Shown in pieces: positions 22,700 to 56,814 of a stretch of DNA of 57,500 nt (position 1 is its first letter; each line of letters starts with the position of its first letter). The translations under genes were made by a program, and so were the position numbers. This DNA is from Chondrilla cf. caribensis (lineage: Eukaryota; Porifera; Demospongiae; Chondrillida; Chondrillidae), in NCBI GenBank assembly GCA_964020155.1, contig OZ026556.1:290001-347500 (forward strand). Direction: 5' to 3'. The notes under the pieces were generated by a model. It was not told where the DNA came from. It made no database searches and was given only the letters and a program-made list of their open reading frames with translations.

Positions 22700-23940
22700 A
22701 CCTACAAAAATATGGTTGAAACACCTCATGGAGACTCTGGAGGGTGTGCATGTATCAGTATTCTGTATATAAGTGTGATATGGATACTGGGCAGCCAATG
22801 GTGAATGGAAACTATTATCAAATCTGCTGGGTGGTAACCGCGAGGTCTGTAGCACCTCCTTGAGAAAGTACTTACAAAAGTATTATGCATTATTATATGT
22901 GCAACATGGATACTGAGGTGTCTCTGCAACTGGTTACAAATGTATTTCATTGGTCACGGCCAGGTCTGTAGCACATCCAGGAGGGTGTACATGCATCTGA
23001 ATTTGAGTTATGATGCATTCCATGGACACTGGAGAGGCCGAAGTGACCAGCAATAAAATTTGACTTTTCCTAGCTGGTCGGCATGAGGTCCATAGGACAT
23101 GATGAGAGGTGTGTGCATCTTAATTTGGGTTGTTAGTCCATGGCAACCAAAAATGGAATGTATAATCACCTGGGTGGTCACCATAAGGTATATTCCATCT
23201 ATATTGGACTGTACGTACAAAAATATAATATTATTATATGTGTCATATGGACATTGGGGGGAAAATTGGATCTGCGACAAAACATATTATGCTTGTTATC
23301 AGAAGGACTGTAATACTTCCAGGATTGTGTCCATGCATCTATATTTGAGCTATGATGCATCATGTGGACACTGGAGTGGCCATGCTGACCAGCAATAAAA
23401 TGTGACATTTTTTGCTGGTCACCACGAGGCCTACAGCACACCCAGGAGTGTGGAGTGCATTCGAATTTGTGTTGATAAGTTTGATATGGACATTGGGTAT
23501 CCCTGGTGACCAACATTAGAATGTAAATTACTTGAGTAATCACCACAAGGCATAATACACTTTTATTGGAATGAACGTACAAAAAGTATATGCATTATTA
23601 TAATGTGTCGTATGGACACTGGGGAGAAGTTTTGATTGGCAACAAACATATCGCATATCGTGTTTGTTACCAGAAGGAATGCACAACTTCCAGGAGTGTG
23701 TCCATGCATCTGTATTTGTGATGTGATGCATCTCATGGGCACTGGAGAAGACAAGGTGGCCAACAATAAAATTGACATTTTCTAGGTGCTCACCATGAGG
23801 TCAGTAGCACATGGGGAGGGTGTGCATGCATCAGTAGTATGTTTTTTTGCTTGATATGGACATTGGGCAGATCATGGTGAACAGAATGTAGCATCACCTA
23901 TAGGTGGTCACCACGAGGTCTATACTCTGCAGTGTCCAAG
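22700..23940. repeat. Diverged ~121-bp tandem satellite, about ten monomers
   Basis: A recurring phrase (GGTCACCACGAGGTCTGTAG-like, then CACATCCAGGAGNGTGTGCATG-like) recurs near 22844, 22965, 23087, 23188, 23307, 23427, 23548, 23674, 23800 and 23922. A subtype with ACGTACAAAA...TTATTATATGTG recurs about every 350-365 bp, suggesting a three-monomer higher-order unit. No coding content. Confidence 0.7.
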
Positions 23941-24081
23941 GTGCTGAAGATCAAAAATGATATTCCCAACTGAACAGGATGAAATTTCTGAGTCTCAAAT
24001 ATTTCCTGACTAAAATTTAGCAGCAACATTCTTTACTATAGCGTTTGCTGCCAAATTTCGACCTAGAACGATCGCTTTCCG

Positions 24082-25707
24082 ATGGGTCGATTTTTCATTT
24101 TCATTTCCATTTATGCCATAGGTACTCAACCTTTGGTCAAAAGACTCACTGGCATCGCTAAACAAGTTTGGTACGCCGATGACTCTGCAGCTGGTTCAAA
24201 CCTGGAAAACCTTGGTCAATGGTGGATGGAACTGTCGCGTATTGGTCCTCTCTACGGGTATTATCCTAACAGCTCGAAGACCAAATTGCTGGTTAAGCCT
24301 AATTTTCTGAGCCGAGCAAGGGATATTTTTGGAAACACTGGAATTCAAATCTCTACTGAAGGTGGGAAGTATTTAGGTGGATCTATTGGCAGCAAGTTTT
24401 TTCAGCAAAGTTTTGTTAAAAACAAAGTTACTGAGTGGTTGAAAGAACTGGAGACCCTCACTACTGTAGCACAAACACAGCCACACACAGCCTATGCAGC
24501 CTTCACCCATGGAGTTATTGCAAAATGGAATTATGTTCTTCGTGTCACAAATTTAGAGCAGTCTACTTTGAATCTTTTAAAGCCTCTGGAACACGCAATC
24601 ACAACCCGTTTTTTTCCCCGTTTAACTGGACAGAGCCCGCCAAATGACCTGCTGCGAGAACTGTTTGCATTACCACCCAGGCTAGGAGGCCTAGGCCTTG
24701 TCAACCCTACCATCTCCGCCAACCAACAGTACCTAGCATCTCAACACATAACAGCTGTCCTAGTCCACAACATTCAACAGCAATCTGTAACAGAACACCA
24801 GGACTTCAACAATCTCCAGCAAGGAGTGAAAGCTGATGAAAAGAAAAAGAGGACGGCCACTTTGAAAGAAAAAGCTGACAAACCACTGCCCAAGTTATCA
24901 CCATCACTACAGCGATGTGTACAGCTATCTCAAGAAAAAGGTGCATCAAGCTGGTTATCTGCACTTCCTTTGGAACAGCACGGTTATAATCTACATAAGT
25001 CGGAGTTTAAGGATGCTATAGCACTTCGTTACGACCTGCCCTTACAACGACTTCCATCCCACTGTAAATGTGGAAATTTTTTCAATGTGGAACATGCCCT
25101 GTCCTGTTCCACTGGTGGCTATCCCAGTATCCGCCATAATGAGGTGAGGGACATCACGGCCTCATTACTTCAGCAGGTCTGTCACAATGTCACCATTGAA
25201 CCACATTTACAAACTCTTTCGGGAGAGGTCATGAACTTAAGATCTGCAAACCGTGATGATGATGCTCGTCTGGACATATCAGCGTGCGGAGTTTGGGGAG
25301 GACGTTTTGAAAGGACATTTTTTGATGTTAGGGTATTTAACCCAAGCGCCCGATCAAATCGTCTAGCCCCCATATCGTCAGTCTACCGGAAACATGAAAA
25401 AGAGAAGAAAAGATCATACGAACAAAGAGTTAGGGATGTTGAACATGCCTCGTTCACACCCCTGGTGATGTCAGCTACAGGAGGAATGGCCCCAATTGCC
25501 ACGACTTTTTACAGCCGTTTAGCCTCCATGATTAGTGAGAAGAAAGGAATGCCTTACCATCAAATCATAGGATGGATCCGATGCAAACTTAGTTTTGCAC
25601 TTTTAAGAATGTCGATCATGTGTATCCGTGGCTCAAGGAACACTTCAAAGATCATCTCAATTGACAACACAGCAGTGCAGATTGCTGAGAGCCACATCAA
25701 ATTTTGA
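24082..25707 (+). mobile_element. 5'-truncated retroelement: RT C-half, zinc knuckle, endonuclease-like tail
   Basis: One uninterrupted frame (541 codons; homology starts near 24105). It begins in the palm of a reverse transcriptase just before the catalytic YADD box (VWYADDSAAGSNL), followed by GYYPNSSKTKLLVK, GGKYLGG and AYAAFTHGVIAKW. Further on are C-x-C-x7-H-x4-C (CKCGNFFNVEHALSC) and RLDISACGVWG...FFDVRVFNP, which resembles a restriction-like PD-(D/E)XK core as in R2-type elements. Fingers and most of the N-terminal RT are missing, typical of 5' truncation during target-primed insertion. No intact 5' end, LTR or poly(A) is visible. The intact frame suggests a fairly recent insertion. 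Exact clade assignment is uncertain. Confidence 0.75.
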
Positions 25708-26053
25708 CACAAAATCTAACTATAATAATATTATCTACTATTTTATTAACATCTTATGGTTTCTTTTCTTTATTATTGTTATTTTTCCCCTAACAGGTCC
25801 GTGAATACGTGTATTATTATTACGCAACTTGCCAAGCGAAGAACCGGATATTACGGGAACGGAGAATTTCATGACAAAAAATTAGCTGGTGTTGGCTCGA
25901 TCAGTCAATCCGCCTGTGGAGTAATCCAAGCTCACGTTTACTACTCTTTTATTTTGACTACTTTTCAACTGTGGTAAATATTTCTTAAGTCGGTGATTTT
26001 GTAACTGCACGCATCGGTCTTCCAGTCTACTGAGTTGCGTGGTTCACAGCAGT
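25708..26053. other. Unassigned sequence between retroelement and LRRK copy A
   Basis: AT-rich, no supported gene. Homology with the other arm of the inverted duplication begins only at about 26054. It may contain the 3' tail of the retroelement. Confidence 0.4.
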
Positions 26054-26069
26054 GTACCAATTAGACAAT

Positions 26070-36818
<10,749 letters not shown>

Positions 36819-36833
<15 letters not shown>

Positions 36834-37150
36834 TCTGTGTGTGTTTGATCTGTGGATGTTTGGTCTGTGTGTGTTTGGTCTGTGTGTGTTTGATCTGTGG
36901 ATGTTTGATCTGTGGATGTTTGGTCTGTGTGTGTTTGGTCTGTGTGTGTTTGATCTGTGGATGTTTGATCTGTGGATGTTTGGTCTGTGTGTGTTTGATC
37001 TGTGGATGTTTGATCTGTGGATGTTTGATCTGTGTGTGTTTGGTCTGTGTGTGTTTGATCTGTGTGTGTTTGGTCTGTGGATGTTTGATCTGTGTGTGTT
37101 TGGTCTGTGTGTGTTTGATCTGTGGATGTTTGGTCTGTGTGTGTTTGAAC
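36819..37150. repeat. 15-bp minisatellite abutting the copy A stop codon
   Basis: About 22 copies of TGRTCTGTGKRTGTT. The stop TGA (36831-36833) of copy A lies in the first unit. The long frames across it are translations of the repeat. Confidence 0.9.
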
Positions 37151-38104
37151 TTTATTCTTCCAAGTAGCAAATCATTATATTTTCTGCTACATGTTGTATA
37201 TTTTATAAATTAATGATGCACAAACTATCCTCAGCTTTGTCCGGAGGAGACTGAGAAGAGGAAGCATGACATGGCAAAGATCTTGAGATGCCCAAATATA
37301 TCCTATCATGGCAAACATTGTCCTAGCTCTGCCATAGTTTATCTACAGGATATAATGTGGCAGAAAAACTCATCATATTGGAAGATCTTATGCAACCCTA
37401 TAGCATCACATACATGCAACTTCCCAAGGTGTTCTGCCCATAATAGTGAGTTGGAATGTGCAGTGCTATATGTATATATATACATGTCAGCTTTCAATTT
37501 CGATGTTTTATTGAAATATTCTGTAATCTAATGGGGGTAGGCAACACAATAGCACATATAACAAACATTACCCAACATTCACATTGATTGGATAAACTAT
37601 ATGAACAGGTAAATTTTTGGCAGGAAAAATCTTGCAAACGCTGACCCTCCTGATCTATACCAAAGTTTCCTGACAGGCACTTTCTATTGACATACTAAAT
37701 TGATGCTCATCAAAGGAAAGTGGAGAATGCTATTTTGCATGGGCAGTGGGGGGATTCTGAAGTGATTCAGCTTGATGAACTGGTTTAAATGATGATAATA
37801 ATATACATCCACATAATTCAAATAATCAATTGACATTGGATGTGATGTTCAATCCTCTCAAGAAGCACAAAACGTGCACAGCTTACAATCCATCTGACTG
37901 GCATTTTATCCATTATTATTTGGTACCCTTCAATGTACATTTTCGACAGTTATGCTCTGTAGACCATTTACATCTGTGATGTGTATTATGAATAATATAA
38001 CTGAAATACAAATTTGTTTCAAAAATCATACAAAAATAAACAATACTTTGAATAACACTATTATAATTAAACACCACAATAATAATTCTGACTATAAGAA
38101 TATG
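37151..38104. other. Central spacer of the inverted duplication
   Basis: About 950 bp of AT-rich single-copy-looking sequence between the two 15-bp minisatellite arrays. No gene, RNA or inverted repeat of note was found in it. Confidence 0.6.
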
Positions 38105-38258
38105 AAGATCAAACACACACAGACCAAACACACACAGATCAAACACACACAGACCAAACACACACAGACCAAACACACACAGATCAAACACACACAGACC
38201 AAACATCCACAGATCAAACATCCACAGATCAAACACACACAGACCAAACACCCACAGA

Positions 38259-38277
<19 letters not shown>
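38105..38277. repeat. 15-bp minisatellite abutting the copy B stop codon
   Basis: About 11 copies of the reverse complement of the array at 36819-37150. Copy B's stop (38259-38261) is inside it. Confidence 0.9.
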
Positions 38278-49430
<11,153 letters not shown>

Positions 49431-49514
49431 ATTGCCCAATTGGTACAGCACAGCGTACAGGAACAGGAGGTGCTGACATTGGTCAGCAAACGACAGCTCC
49501 CTCAGTGAGTGGAC

Positions 49515-50704
49515 CTACTGAGCCTGGTTCGAACTACACAATTAAAGATGAAGAGAAAGTAAATAATAATATTATGATTAGCAATAGAATTCGCGAAGAA
49601 CCTTTCACCGCGTACTGTAGTATGAGTTCGCACAGTATAGGAAGGCGTTTCCGTTAACTATCTCGATTTATGACTGAGCTAATAGACGGCTCTATAGATT
49701 ATTGTCATTGAATCGGCGATATGATGGGAACACAGGACGTCTGATGAATATCAATACCTTATTCAAAGGTTTGTGGATCTAAAGAATGTCTCGCAAATAA
49801 ACCAAGTGGCTTCGTGCTACAGCAGGCATTGTATCTATCCCGCGTGATATCCCTCGCTAGTGGACCTACCACGTCTAAGAGAAAGGAGTTGTAACACTAC
49901 ATCGCCTGTTCCAGTACTGGACGACCGCGCAGTTACAAAATGACCCCGTGTTATGAATACTCACCGATCGGTAGTCTCGTAGTGAAGCAGTCAGACCAGG
50001 AAGCTATACCTTATGGACCTTGTCGCGATTGGTAGGCGTATTGAAGAACAAATGGGACTCCACTATGGCCACTGCTATATATGGGCTATAACATCAACAC
50101 ACTAATGAGTTCCGAACCCCGTACTTCACATCCCCTCATCGACCGACAAATAACGAGCACATAACGAGTAATTAGTCATGCTATTTACGAAGCACATGAA
50201 AACCTGTGGCCAACGTCCATTCATAGCCAGCGAAGCAGGATACGAACGTACCATGTTCTACACTATGACTACCAATTCAGTTAGTGAAGGGTCATTCACG
50301 ATTGAGTTATGCTGGATCATAACAAAGTAGTAAATCATCGGCCATGCATGACATTACGGCACCATGAACACACCCACCTACACATCATGCCAGCCTTGTA
50401 TTGCACAGTTTTGGTTGTGGGGTCAGTGGTGAAGGGATCCTCGAGTGGAATATTGTAATATTGATATCATATTCCCTTGCTATACTGAGTATCCAACTAA
50501 TTGATGCATACTAACCATAACTGTATATCATATTTCTTGTGTTGCTCATTGACACACACACACACACACAGAGGGAGAGGTGTACATCACCACCATGGCA
50601 TACAAATGCTCATGTAAATAATCCCTAATTACCAAATACAATGTGATGTTTTGTGACTAAATCTATTAACAAACATCATTATTAACAGAGTATTAATATC
50701 AATC
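49515..50704. other. Unassigned sequence between LRRK-B and RhoGDI
   Basis: About 1.2 kb outside the duplicated arms. A donor-like CG|GTGAGT on the minus strand near 49962 could end a 5' non-coding exon of LRRK copy B, but no ATG-bearing frame supports a coding exon. A short (CA)n lies at about 50554-50570. The 3' UTR of RhoGDI should also lie here. Confidence 0.4.
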
Positions 50705-52202
50705 CTATTCCCATTCTTTCTTGATGTCAAAGGACCACTCCCACTCCAGATATTTGTGCTTGTCGTCATCTGTGAAGAGACTTTTGACGGTATAGTGTCC
50801 TCTTGATAGCATTCCTGAAGGAGCATCATCCAGGGGGGTTTGGAAGACATGAGGCTCTGTCTTCGGTCCATAGCTACCAACCATGTTGTTGCTCTTGTCC
50901 ACTAAAGGAGACAATCAAGAAATTAGCAATCATTGGATCTTACAAATAAAGTGCTTCATCATTGATGACACTGGGAGAAAAACATTTCAAAGTATTCAAA
51001 TCACTTGTAAAGAAAGTTGGAGGGGGGGGGGGGGTGACCAAGCAGTCCTCTATAGTAGTCATAACACACGAGTTGGCCTATTTCACCAGACAACCTGTAA
51101 ATTGCAAATAGGTTCAAGGGTCTATTCCACCTGTAGGACATCAGGACAACCTGTAAATTTTGGATGCTGCTTCAATAACTTTTGGCATACTACCAAAAGT
51201 CTTGTATACTACTGTAGAATCTTGTATACTACCTTGAACTTCCAGTATACTACCTTAAACCTCCCGTATACTATTTCAAACAGCTAGTAGACTAACACAC
51301 AACAACTACACATAGGCACAGGGACCTTTTAATCCTTTCCTGTATGTTGTCTGCTGATACCTCAAACCTGACACGATTTCACGCTGGACCTGTCAAGAGG
51401 AACAAACAGCAGTATTTAAAATGACAAGTACTTTTCTTGAAAGCATTGCGTGATGAACAGGACAATCCTTGATTTTTTTGGCTACAGTGAGTCTTAAACT
51501 GTCCTTGAGGGTACAACAGAACAACTAGACTGTGGATGAGTAGTACCAGGGTCAACGTACCCTAAAGACCACCTTCATACGATACCTGATTCCTTCTTTG
51601 ATAACTATAGTCTCGCTCTTCAGCTTTGAGAGATCACCTGCGGTTATTGAAGTCAATAATGGCATTCTCACCCACCCACACACTTACACCCACACAGCCA
51701 ACTGGACTATCTAAACATCACTCCATCCTTAAATCCGCTGTGATGGAGTAACAAGGAGTGATGTCTAGCTAAAAAGCGAGTGAGATCTAGCGCACATTAC
51801 TCTCTCGAATACGTGTCTGCAAATCCGATGGGATGGATAAACGAGACAGCACGAACACACGCAAACTCGCCTGTAAGGTCAAGTTCTACTTCTTTGTGAT
51901 CTTCAGGTGCAAATACGAGCTTCTTCAAAAGGACGTTAGGTCCTCCTTCGTCTACCAAAGCAAAAAGCCCAGAACATAAATCAAGTCCACCTATCCAGAC
52001 GTCTACACTCACCGAGAACATCATCGGTTTGTCCTAACAGCTGCTTCTTGTACTTGACTAGCGACTCATCATCAGCATCCAGGTTTTCGATAGTTTTTAA
52101 ATCCACTTTTGCTGGGGTCTTGTAACCAGGCGTGATTTCGTCATCGTCATCTCCTTCGGGAGTGACGGGGACCTCCTCTGGTTTCTCGGTACTTTCTGCC
52201 AT
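50705..52202 (-). CDS. ARHGDI: Rho GDP-dissociation inhibitor (RhoGDI)
   Basis: Five exons, 52202-52013, 51951-51871, 51637-51561, 51389-51326 and 50901-50705, give 202 residues (human RhoGDI 204). The N-terminal arm (about 1-65) is acidic, with the ELD-like [17 protein letters not shown] helix that contacts the Rho switch regions. The C-terminal immunoglobulin-like fold holds the prenyl group: [74 protein letters not shown]. It keeps prenylated Rho, Rac and Cdc42 soluble in the cytosol. Intron 2 appears to be GC-AG (ACAG|GCGAGT); every other intron is GT-AG. The start lies 260 bp from the HAGH stop in the same direction. Confidence 0.93.
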
Positions 52203-52461
52203 CACAAGTCAACTAGTACAAGCTGTAGATTGTATGACTCCTTTAATAAATGAAGTGTAAAATAGGTCTAAATCGCCAAAGAACTCACACGACAAACAAA
52301 AGAAACGAATTTGGACACTTGATCTTCTATGTATGCACAGCCCACGGACCACGAGCAAAATGGCTGCTAACCAAATATGGTCGTATGGTTTACTAAAAAT
52401 AGAACTGCCTTCTAAAGAAAACACCAATTCGACAACGTCACGCGTTGTACTGTAATCACAT

Positions 52462-54077
52462 CTACTTAAAGCTGTCTTTCTCGTTTCTGAGGAACTGCAT
52501 CACTTCAATGGGATCATCCTTCCCACAATGCTTCTGCACTGCTGGTTCATTGACCCTCATGAAAGGGTTGATTTGGTGCACCTCCTCGATGGTAGTAGGT
52601 ACAGATGGCTGATGATTGTCATGTTGATTCTGTGGAAATGTAAAATGGCAGTAAGCAACTGTGACCACACTGGATTTGAAACCCAACACACACATGTACA
52701 CATTACTAAGACAACCCAACACACACATGTACACATTACTAAGACAACCCAACACACACATGTACACATTACTAAGACAACACAACACACACACATGTAC
52801 TCGTTACTAAGACAACCCAACACACACATGTACTCGTTAGTAAGAAAACCTAACACACACATGTACATGTTACTAAGACAACCCAACACACACACATGTA
52901 CACATTACTAAGACAACACAACACACACATGTACACATTACTGAGACAACCCAACACACACATGTACTCGTTAGTAAGAAAACCTAACACACACATGTAC
53001 ATGTTACTGAGATCACAAATATGCACATGTACATGACAGGGTACCTTGGCCCACACAATTTTCTCCTTGATGAGATTGTTCTCTGGTTCAACGTGAGCAG
53101 CAAATTTCAAGCTACTTTGGAGATAGTTGTGTCCACAGTACACACTCTGTGAGGTCAAAACAAAGCACATGTCGCTGTTGGCTGTCGTAAACCGGCATTA
53201 CATGGCTATGAACGTACTGTGGATGGGGGGAGTTTCCCTAGTATTTCAATTAGTGCCTTGTACATCTGAGCAGCTGTTCCTTCAAAGAATCTCCCACAAG
53301 TGGCAGTGAATAGCGTATCACCTGAGGAATTCACCCAAGACGGGTAACAACTACTGTAATTTACAAGGTGATTATCAGATCCTCCACCAGTTGGTAGGTG
53401 CATGCTGAGAGTGGCCCAAACCTGTGAAAACAACTTGTTCTCCTTGGTCTTCATCTTGGACATAGTAGCAGATGTGTCCAGAGGTGTGACAAGGAGTCTC
53501 CAAAGCAGTGACCATCAGTCGGCCCACCTAGAGATGAAGTTTACACCAAATTGAAAAAGATCAAATTTGAATGCCTTATATGTGAGTTCACCATAGCAAC
53601 TGTGCATTGACACAAAGTGTACATATCCGATTACATACAAATTAACAGTTGATTCCTGTGTCTCCAACCAAATTCAGAGAAACGTGATTGAAAATGGACA
53701 ATTTGCGATGTTTGGTGGATTGACCACATCATTAAAGTGACTAAGATGTTTAGACAAATGTGAATACTAACCACTTTCAATTTCTACTAGCTTTACAGAA
53801 GCCACAGTAAATTGTCTAGGAATGGATGGTTGAATGACAACACAATACACAACAATACATGTACCTTGAATTGGTTATTGTGTTTGACTGTCTTGTTCAA
53901 GGCTCCTATCCTCTCGTCATTGCCACAGACAGTCAGTCCAGGCACCAGGGAAACCAGCTTCTCATTACCAGATGCATGGTCCCTAAAATTGCCAAACAAG
54001 ACCATAGATTGTGTAGGAATCCCAATAGCAGGCTTCAATATTATAATGAAAAAATTCGGGATATGTTTGGAACTTTG

Positions 54078-54146
<69 letters not shown>

Positions 54147-54794
54147 TATATGGCCTATATACTTTAACACCTACTGTCCGTTCATGAAATAATACCACAC
54201 ATGACTAGTAGTAGTCCACTGGTGTGGGTGTGGGAGATTCAAAACATTTGCACTGAGCTAGCCTATTGTATAGAATAGTCACCTGGATCAGTCCCATCCC
54301 TCCAATCCTATTGGTCGGATGGTTGTACTGGAGCAAAATGGAAGGACATGTGTAGGTCTACACGTCGGTATGTGTGTGTAGATACTCTACATAGACCCTA
54401 CAATACCTTATAGGGTCTATGCTCTAACACATCAGAGGCAAGCATCTATGGTACGTCCACTGGAATAGGAATTGGAATGGCTGAAAATACCAACGACTGT
54501 GGGTGCAGCTTCCAGCAAACTGCATGGAGTCACCTACCAATGATGGTGGGTAGTTAAGACTGTCGTCAGTTTAGCCTTCTCTTCTTCCACCGCTTTCACA
54601 ACCTTTTCTGGTTCAACAGGATCCACTGCTGCAGCTTCGTTGGTTCTCTCGTCCACTAGCAGGTACATGTAGTTGTCTCGCAAGGCTGGTAAGATTCGTA
54701 TTCTCATTGTTTGCAATCTTTCGACAGTTTGAAGGGAGTGAGAATAATACCTGGAGAAGAACTTCAATGTATTGGCCAGATATCTACTAAACAT
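52462..54794 (-). CDS. HAGH: Hydroxyacylglutathione hydrolase (glyoxalase II)
   Basis: Six exons, 54794-54538, 53982-53865, 53527-53422, 53321-53218, 53146-53045 and 52629-52462, encode 284 residues. It hydrolyses S-D-lactoylglutathione to D-lactate and glutathione, the second glyoxalase step. The metallo-beta-lactamase ligands are all present: THHHWDH (across exons 1-2), [15 protein letters not shown] and YCGHNY; C-terminal substrate-binding NPFMRV and the terminal RNEKDSFK are typical. Thirty residues precede [17 protein letters not shown]; they are Arg/Ser/Phe-rich and could be a mitochondrial presequence, with the internal Met giving a cytosolic form as in human HAGH. Intron 5 is filled with a 33-bp minisatellite. 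Confidence 0.94.
52681..53015. repeat. 33-bp minisatellite, HAGH intron 5
   Basis: About ten copies of a 33-34-bp unit with ACACACATGTACACATTACT and AAGACAACCC, in two alternating variants (ACACATTACT or ACTCGTTA(C/G)T). No unique spacers, so not a CRISPR array. Confidence 0.85.
54079..54144. repeat. (CA)n microsatellite, HAGH intron 1
   Basis: About 65 bp, pure, about 100 bp upstream of HAGH exon 2 in transcript order. Confidence 0.9.
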
Positions 54795-55626
54795 CCTACA
54801 GACGAATAAATCACAGTTTCCATTCCAAATTCAAAACTATGACATCGAAAGCATTGTAAAATACGACAAGCGTTACAAAAATGAAAAACTTCGTCCTGTA
54901 CTGAAAAACTGGAACGTTGATTCCTGGTCTGTGTTCACTGCTTCTATTAGTGCAAAGAGCGTTCAGGAAACATTGTACTCAAACTTTGAGTAAACAGGCA
55001 TGGAAAGGACAAATGTACAAGAAACTGTGACAAACACAAACTTGATATCTACTATTATACCACTAGCTTGTCCCACTGACAAAGGTAGCAGTCAGCTGCC
55101 GAAACGTTTGGTGAAATAATTTTTTACGGCTAGTGAAATTCCAATGAACTTATCTATAATATACCACTTGTGTATACAACGAGTGCTATCCAAAAACAGT
55201 ACAACCCAACATAACTTGTCTATTGTCACATGCTGGAACAGAGTATTAGATGCAAGCTGGAGTCAACATTTTCACCACCATCACCCCTACCCATTGTCTC
55301 AATTTTTATTACAACATAGGGCTTGATGATACTATGCTCACCTCGGTGTTACTGGAAGCAAACTTTTACACCTAGTGCTACATGTTTACGGTATTTAACA
55401 ACTGTGTCAGTTTTCAATGTTTTGGTGCACAGAACCAACTGGTGAGTTACATGGATATCTGTACAGGCAGGCTGTTAAGGATGGAACAAGCTACTGGTTC
55501 TGGTACTCGGAGAATGTCATGTGAATGGATTCTGAAAAAGGATTATCCCTGTTCACATTTCCACAAAACCAAAGGTTTACTACCTAAGATCAATTGGTCA
55601 ACTATTAGGCTGAATCACTCTTACTG
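54795..55626. other. Intergenic sequence with hammerhead-like retroelement remnant
   Basis: Between the HAGH start and the espin-like 3' end. No gene is supported. It includes the hammerhead-like motif near 55074 and two short open frames without recognisable similarity (54772-54993, 55382-55636). Confidence 0.4.
55074..55110 (+). ncRNA. Degenerate hammerhead-ribozyme-like motif
   Basis: CTGACAAAG, a stem GGTAGC/GCTGCC with loop AGTCA, then CGAAACG. This is the order of a hammerhead core (CUGANGA, stem II, GAAA). The catalytic G of CUGANGA is A here, so activity is doubtful. Similar motifs occur at the ends of Penelope-like elements. Decayed remnant, from pattern only. Confidence 0.35.
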
Positions 55627-55680
55627 CTACACGTAACAGTCACACTCACAAACCACATGCACACATGCAAGAATACGCAC

Positions 55681-56814
55681 CTTCTTGGAAAACAGAGTCC
55701 ATTTTTTCTTCTTCGGTGCATTAACGGAGGATGGATTGACAACACATTCATCATCCGAAGATGAATACAAGCTGGTCTTGGACCCACTCTCCGGTGGCCC
55801 AGGATCGCCCTATAACAGAACAAAAAGTACACACCTCCCGTTAAAATTCATAAAACTTCACAGATGACAAGAGAGAACAAGGTCCTTACTGAATTTAATC
55901 TGTTAGGTCTCTTCATAGTGCTAAAGAACTCCACGGGGTTCTCGATGTACAGCACACATGCCGAGTGATTGTTTTGTTGTGCCAGCTCCCTATTGGATTA
56001 GCGAAGGAGGCAACATGTGAAGAGCAAACAGACTCTGAATGATTCGTCTACAATGGGTCTCACTTTGGAGTGAAGCCATCACTGTCTTGCATGTTGAGAT
56101 CGACACCGTGGTCATAGAAAACACGCAAGCAATCCAACTGTCCCTCTTCTGCTGCATCGTGGACGGGTGTTGTGCCAAACTCATCCCTCTCTGTTCCTTT
56201 GGTCAAGGAGTTCTTAAACATCCACTCCAGGATGGCAACATGCCCTGCAATGTGTAAGGCAAAAAATATGATATTAATATGTAGTTTTGCATCATAAAAC
56301 CTCCATTTTACCTAGCCTACAGTGAGTAGACCAACTGCCCTACACTGTGAACATTAGAGTAAGCAAGTGACAATCACCTCGTCATCACCCAGGTGGATCC
56401 CTATTTTTGTACCCTCCCAAAATTTTTGTGTTTATGCATTCTGCAAACAGCTCTAAACTCTCCTCCTGTGTATACTGAACACATACACATACATGGGGGT
56501 AGGTTGAGGGGGGGGGATTACAGATAAGAGACTAGTGAATCCTACCACATGTGATGTCATCTATCTATGGATGTAACACCAGTTCATACCTTTAGCAGCT
56601 GCAAAATGAACAGCTGTCCCTCCATCTACCGTCTTACTGTTGATCTTACAGTGTCCTGATTCCAGCAACCATTCAGCCACCTGCAGCTGGCCGCTCTGCA
56701 CTGCAGCGTGTAGTGGGTTCATACCATCATTGGAGGTTTGATTGGGATCACCGCCCCCACTTTCAATCAACCACTGAAGACATTTTAATTTCCCTTCTTG
56801 TGCAGCAAAATAAA
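55681..56814 (-). CDS. ESPN: Espin-like ankyrin-repeat protein, 3' part
   Basis: Four exons visible: 56814-56590, 56244-56064, 55989-55890 and 55809-55681 (then donor GTGCGT, or read-through to TAG at 55627-55629). They encode ankyrin repeats with espin spacing: FAAQEGKLKCLQWLIESGG, GMNPLHAAVQSGQLQVAEWLL, GGTAVHFAAAKG, TTPVHDAAEEGQLDCLRVFYDHG, DGFTPKELAQQNNHSACVLYI, then a Ser/Lys-rich linker (SSSDDE, KKKKWTLFSKK). Espins bundle actin filaments in stereocilia and microvilli; the ankyrin part binds partners such as class III myosin, and the actin-bundling module lies C-terminally. Neither the first ankyrin repeats (beyond the right edge) nor the bundling module is seen, so the 3' end is uncertain. 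It could be another ankyrin protein, but repeat-by-repeat resemblance favours espin. Confidence 0.7.

Noticed and set aside
49860..50100. Upstream coding exon of LRRK copy B ending at the GTGAGT near 49962
   Set aside because: All three frames into that donor lack an ATG or contain stops; at most a non-coding first exon.
52681..53015. CRISPR-like direct repeats
   Set aside because: Units are contiguous without unique spacers, and the DNA is animal intron.
55382..55636. 84-residue plus-strand frame between HAGH and the espin-like gene
   Set aside because: No recognisable domain, no splice or promoter support; possibly retroelement debris.
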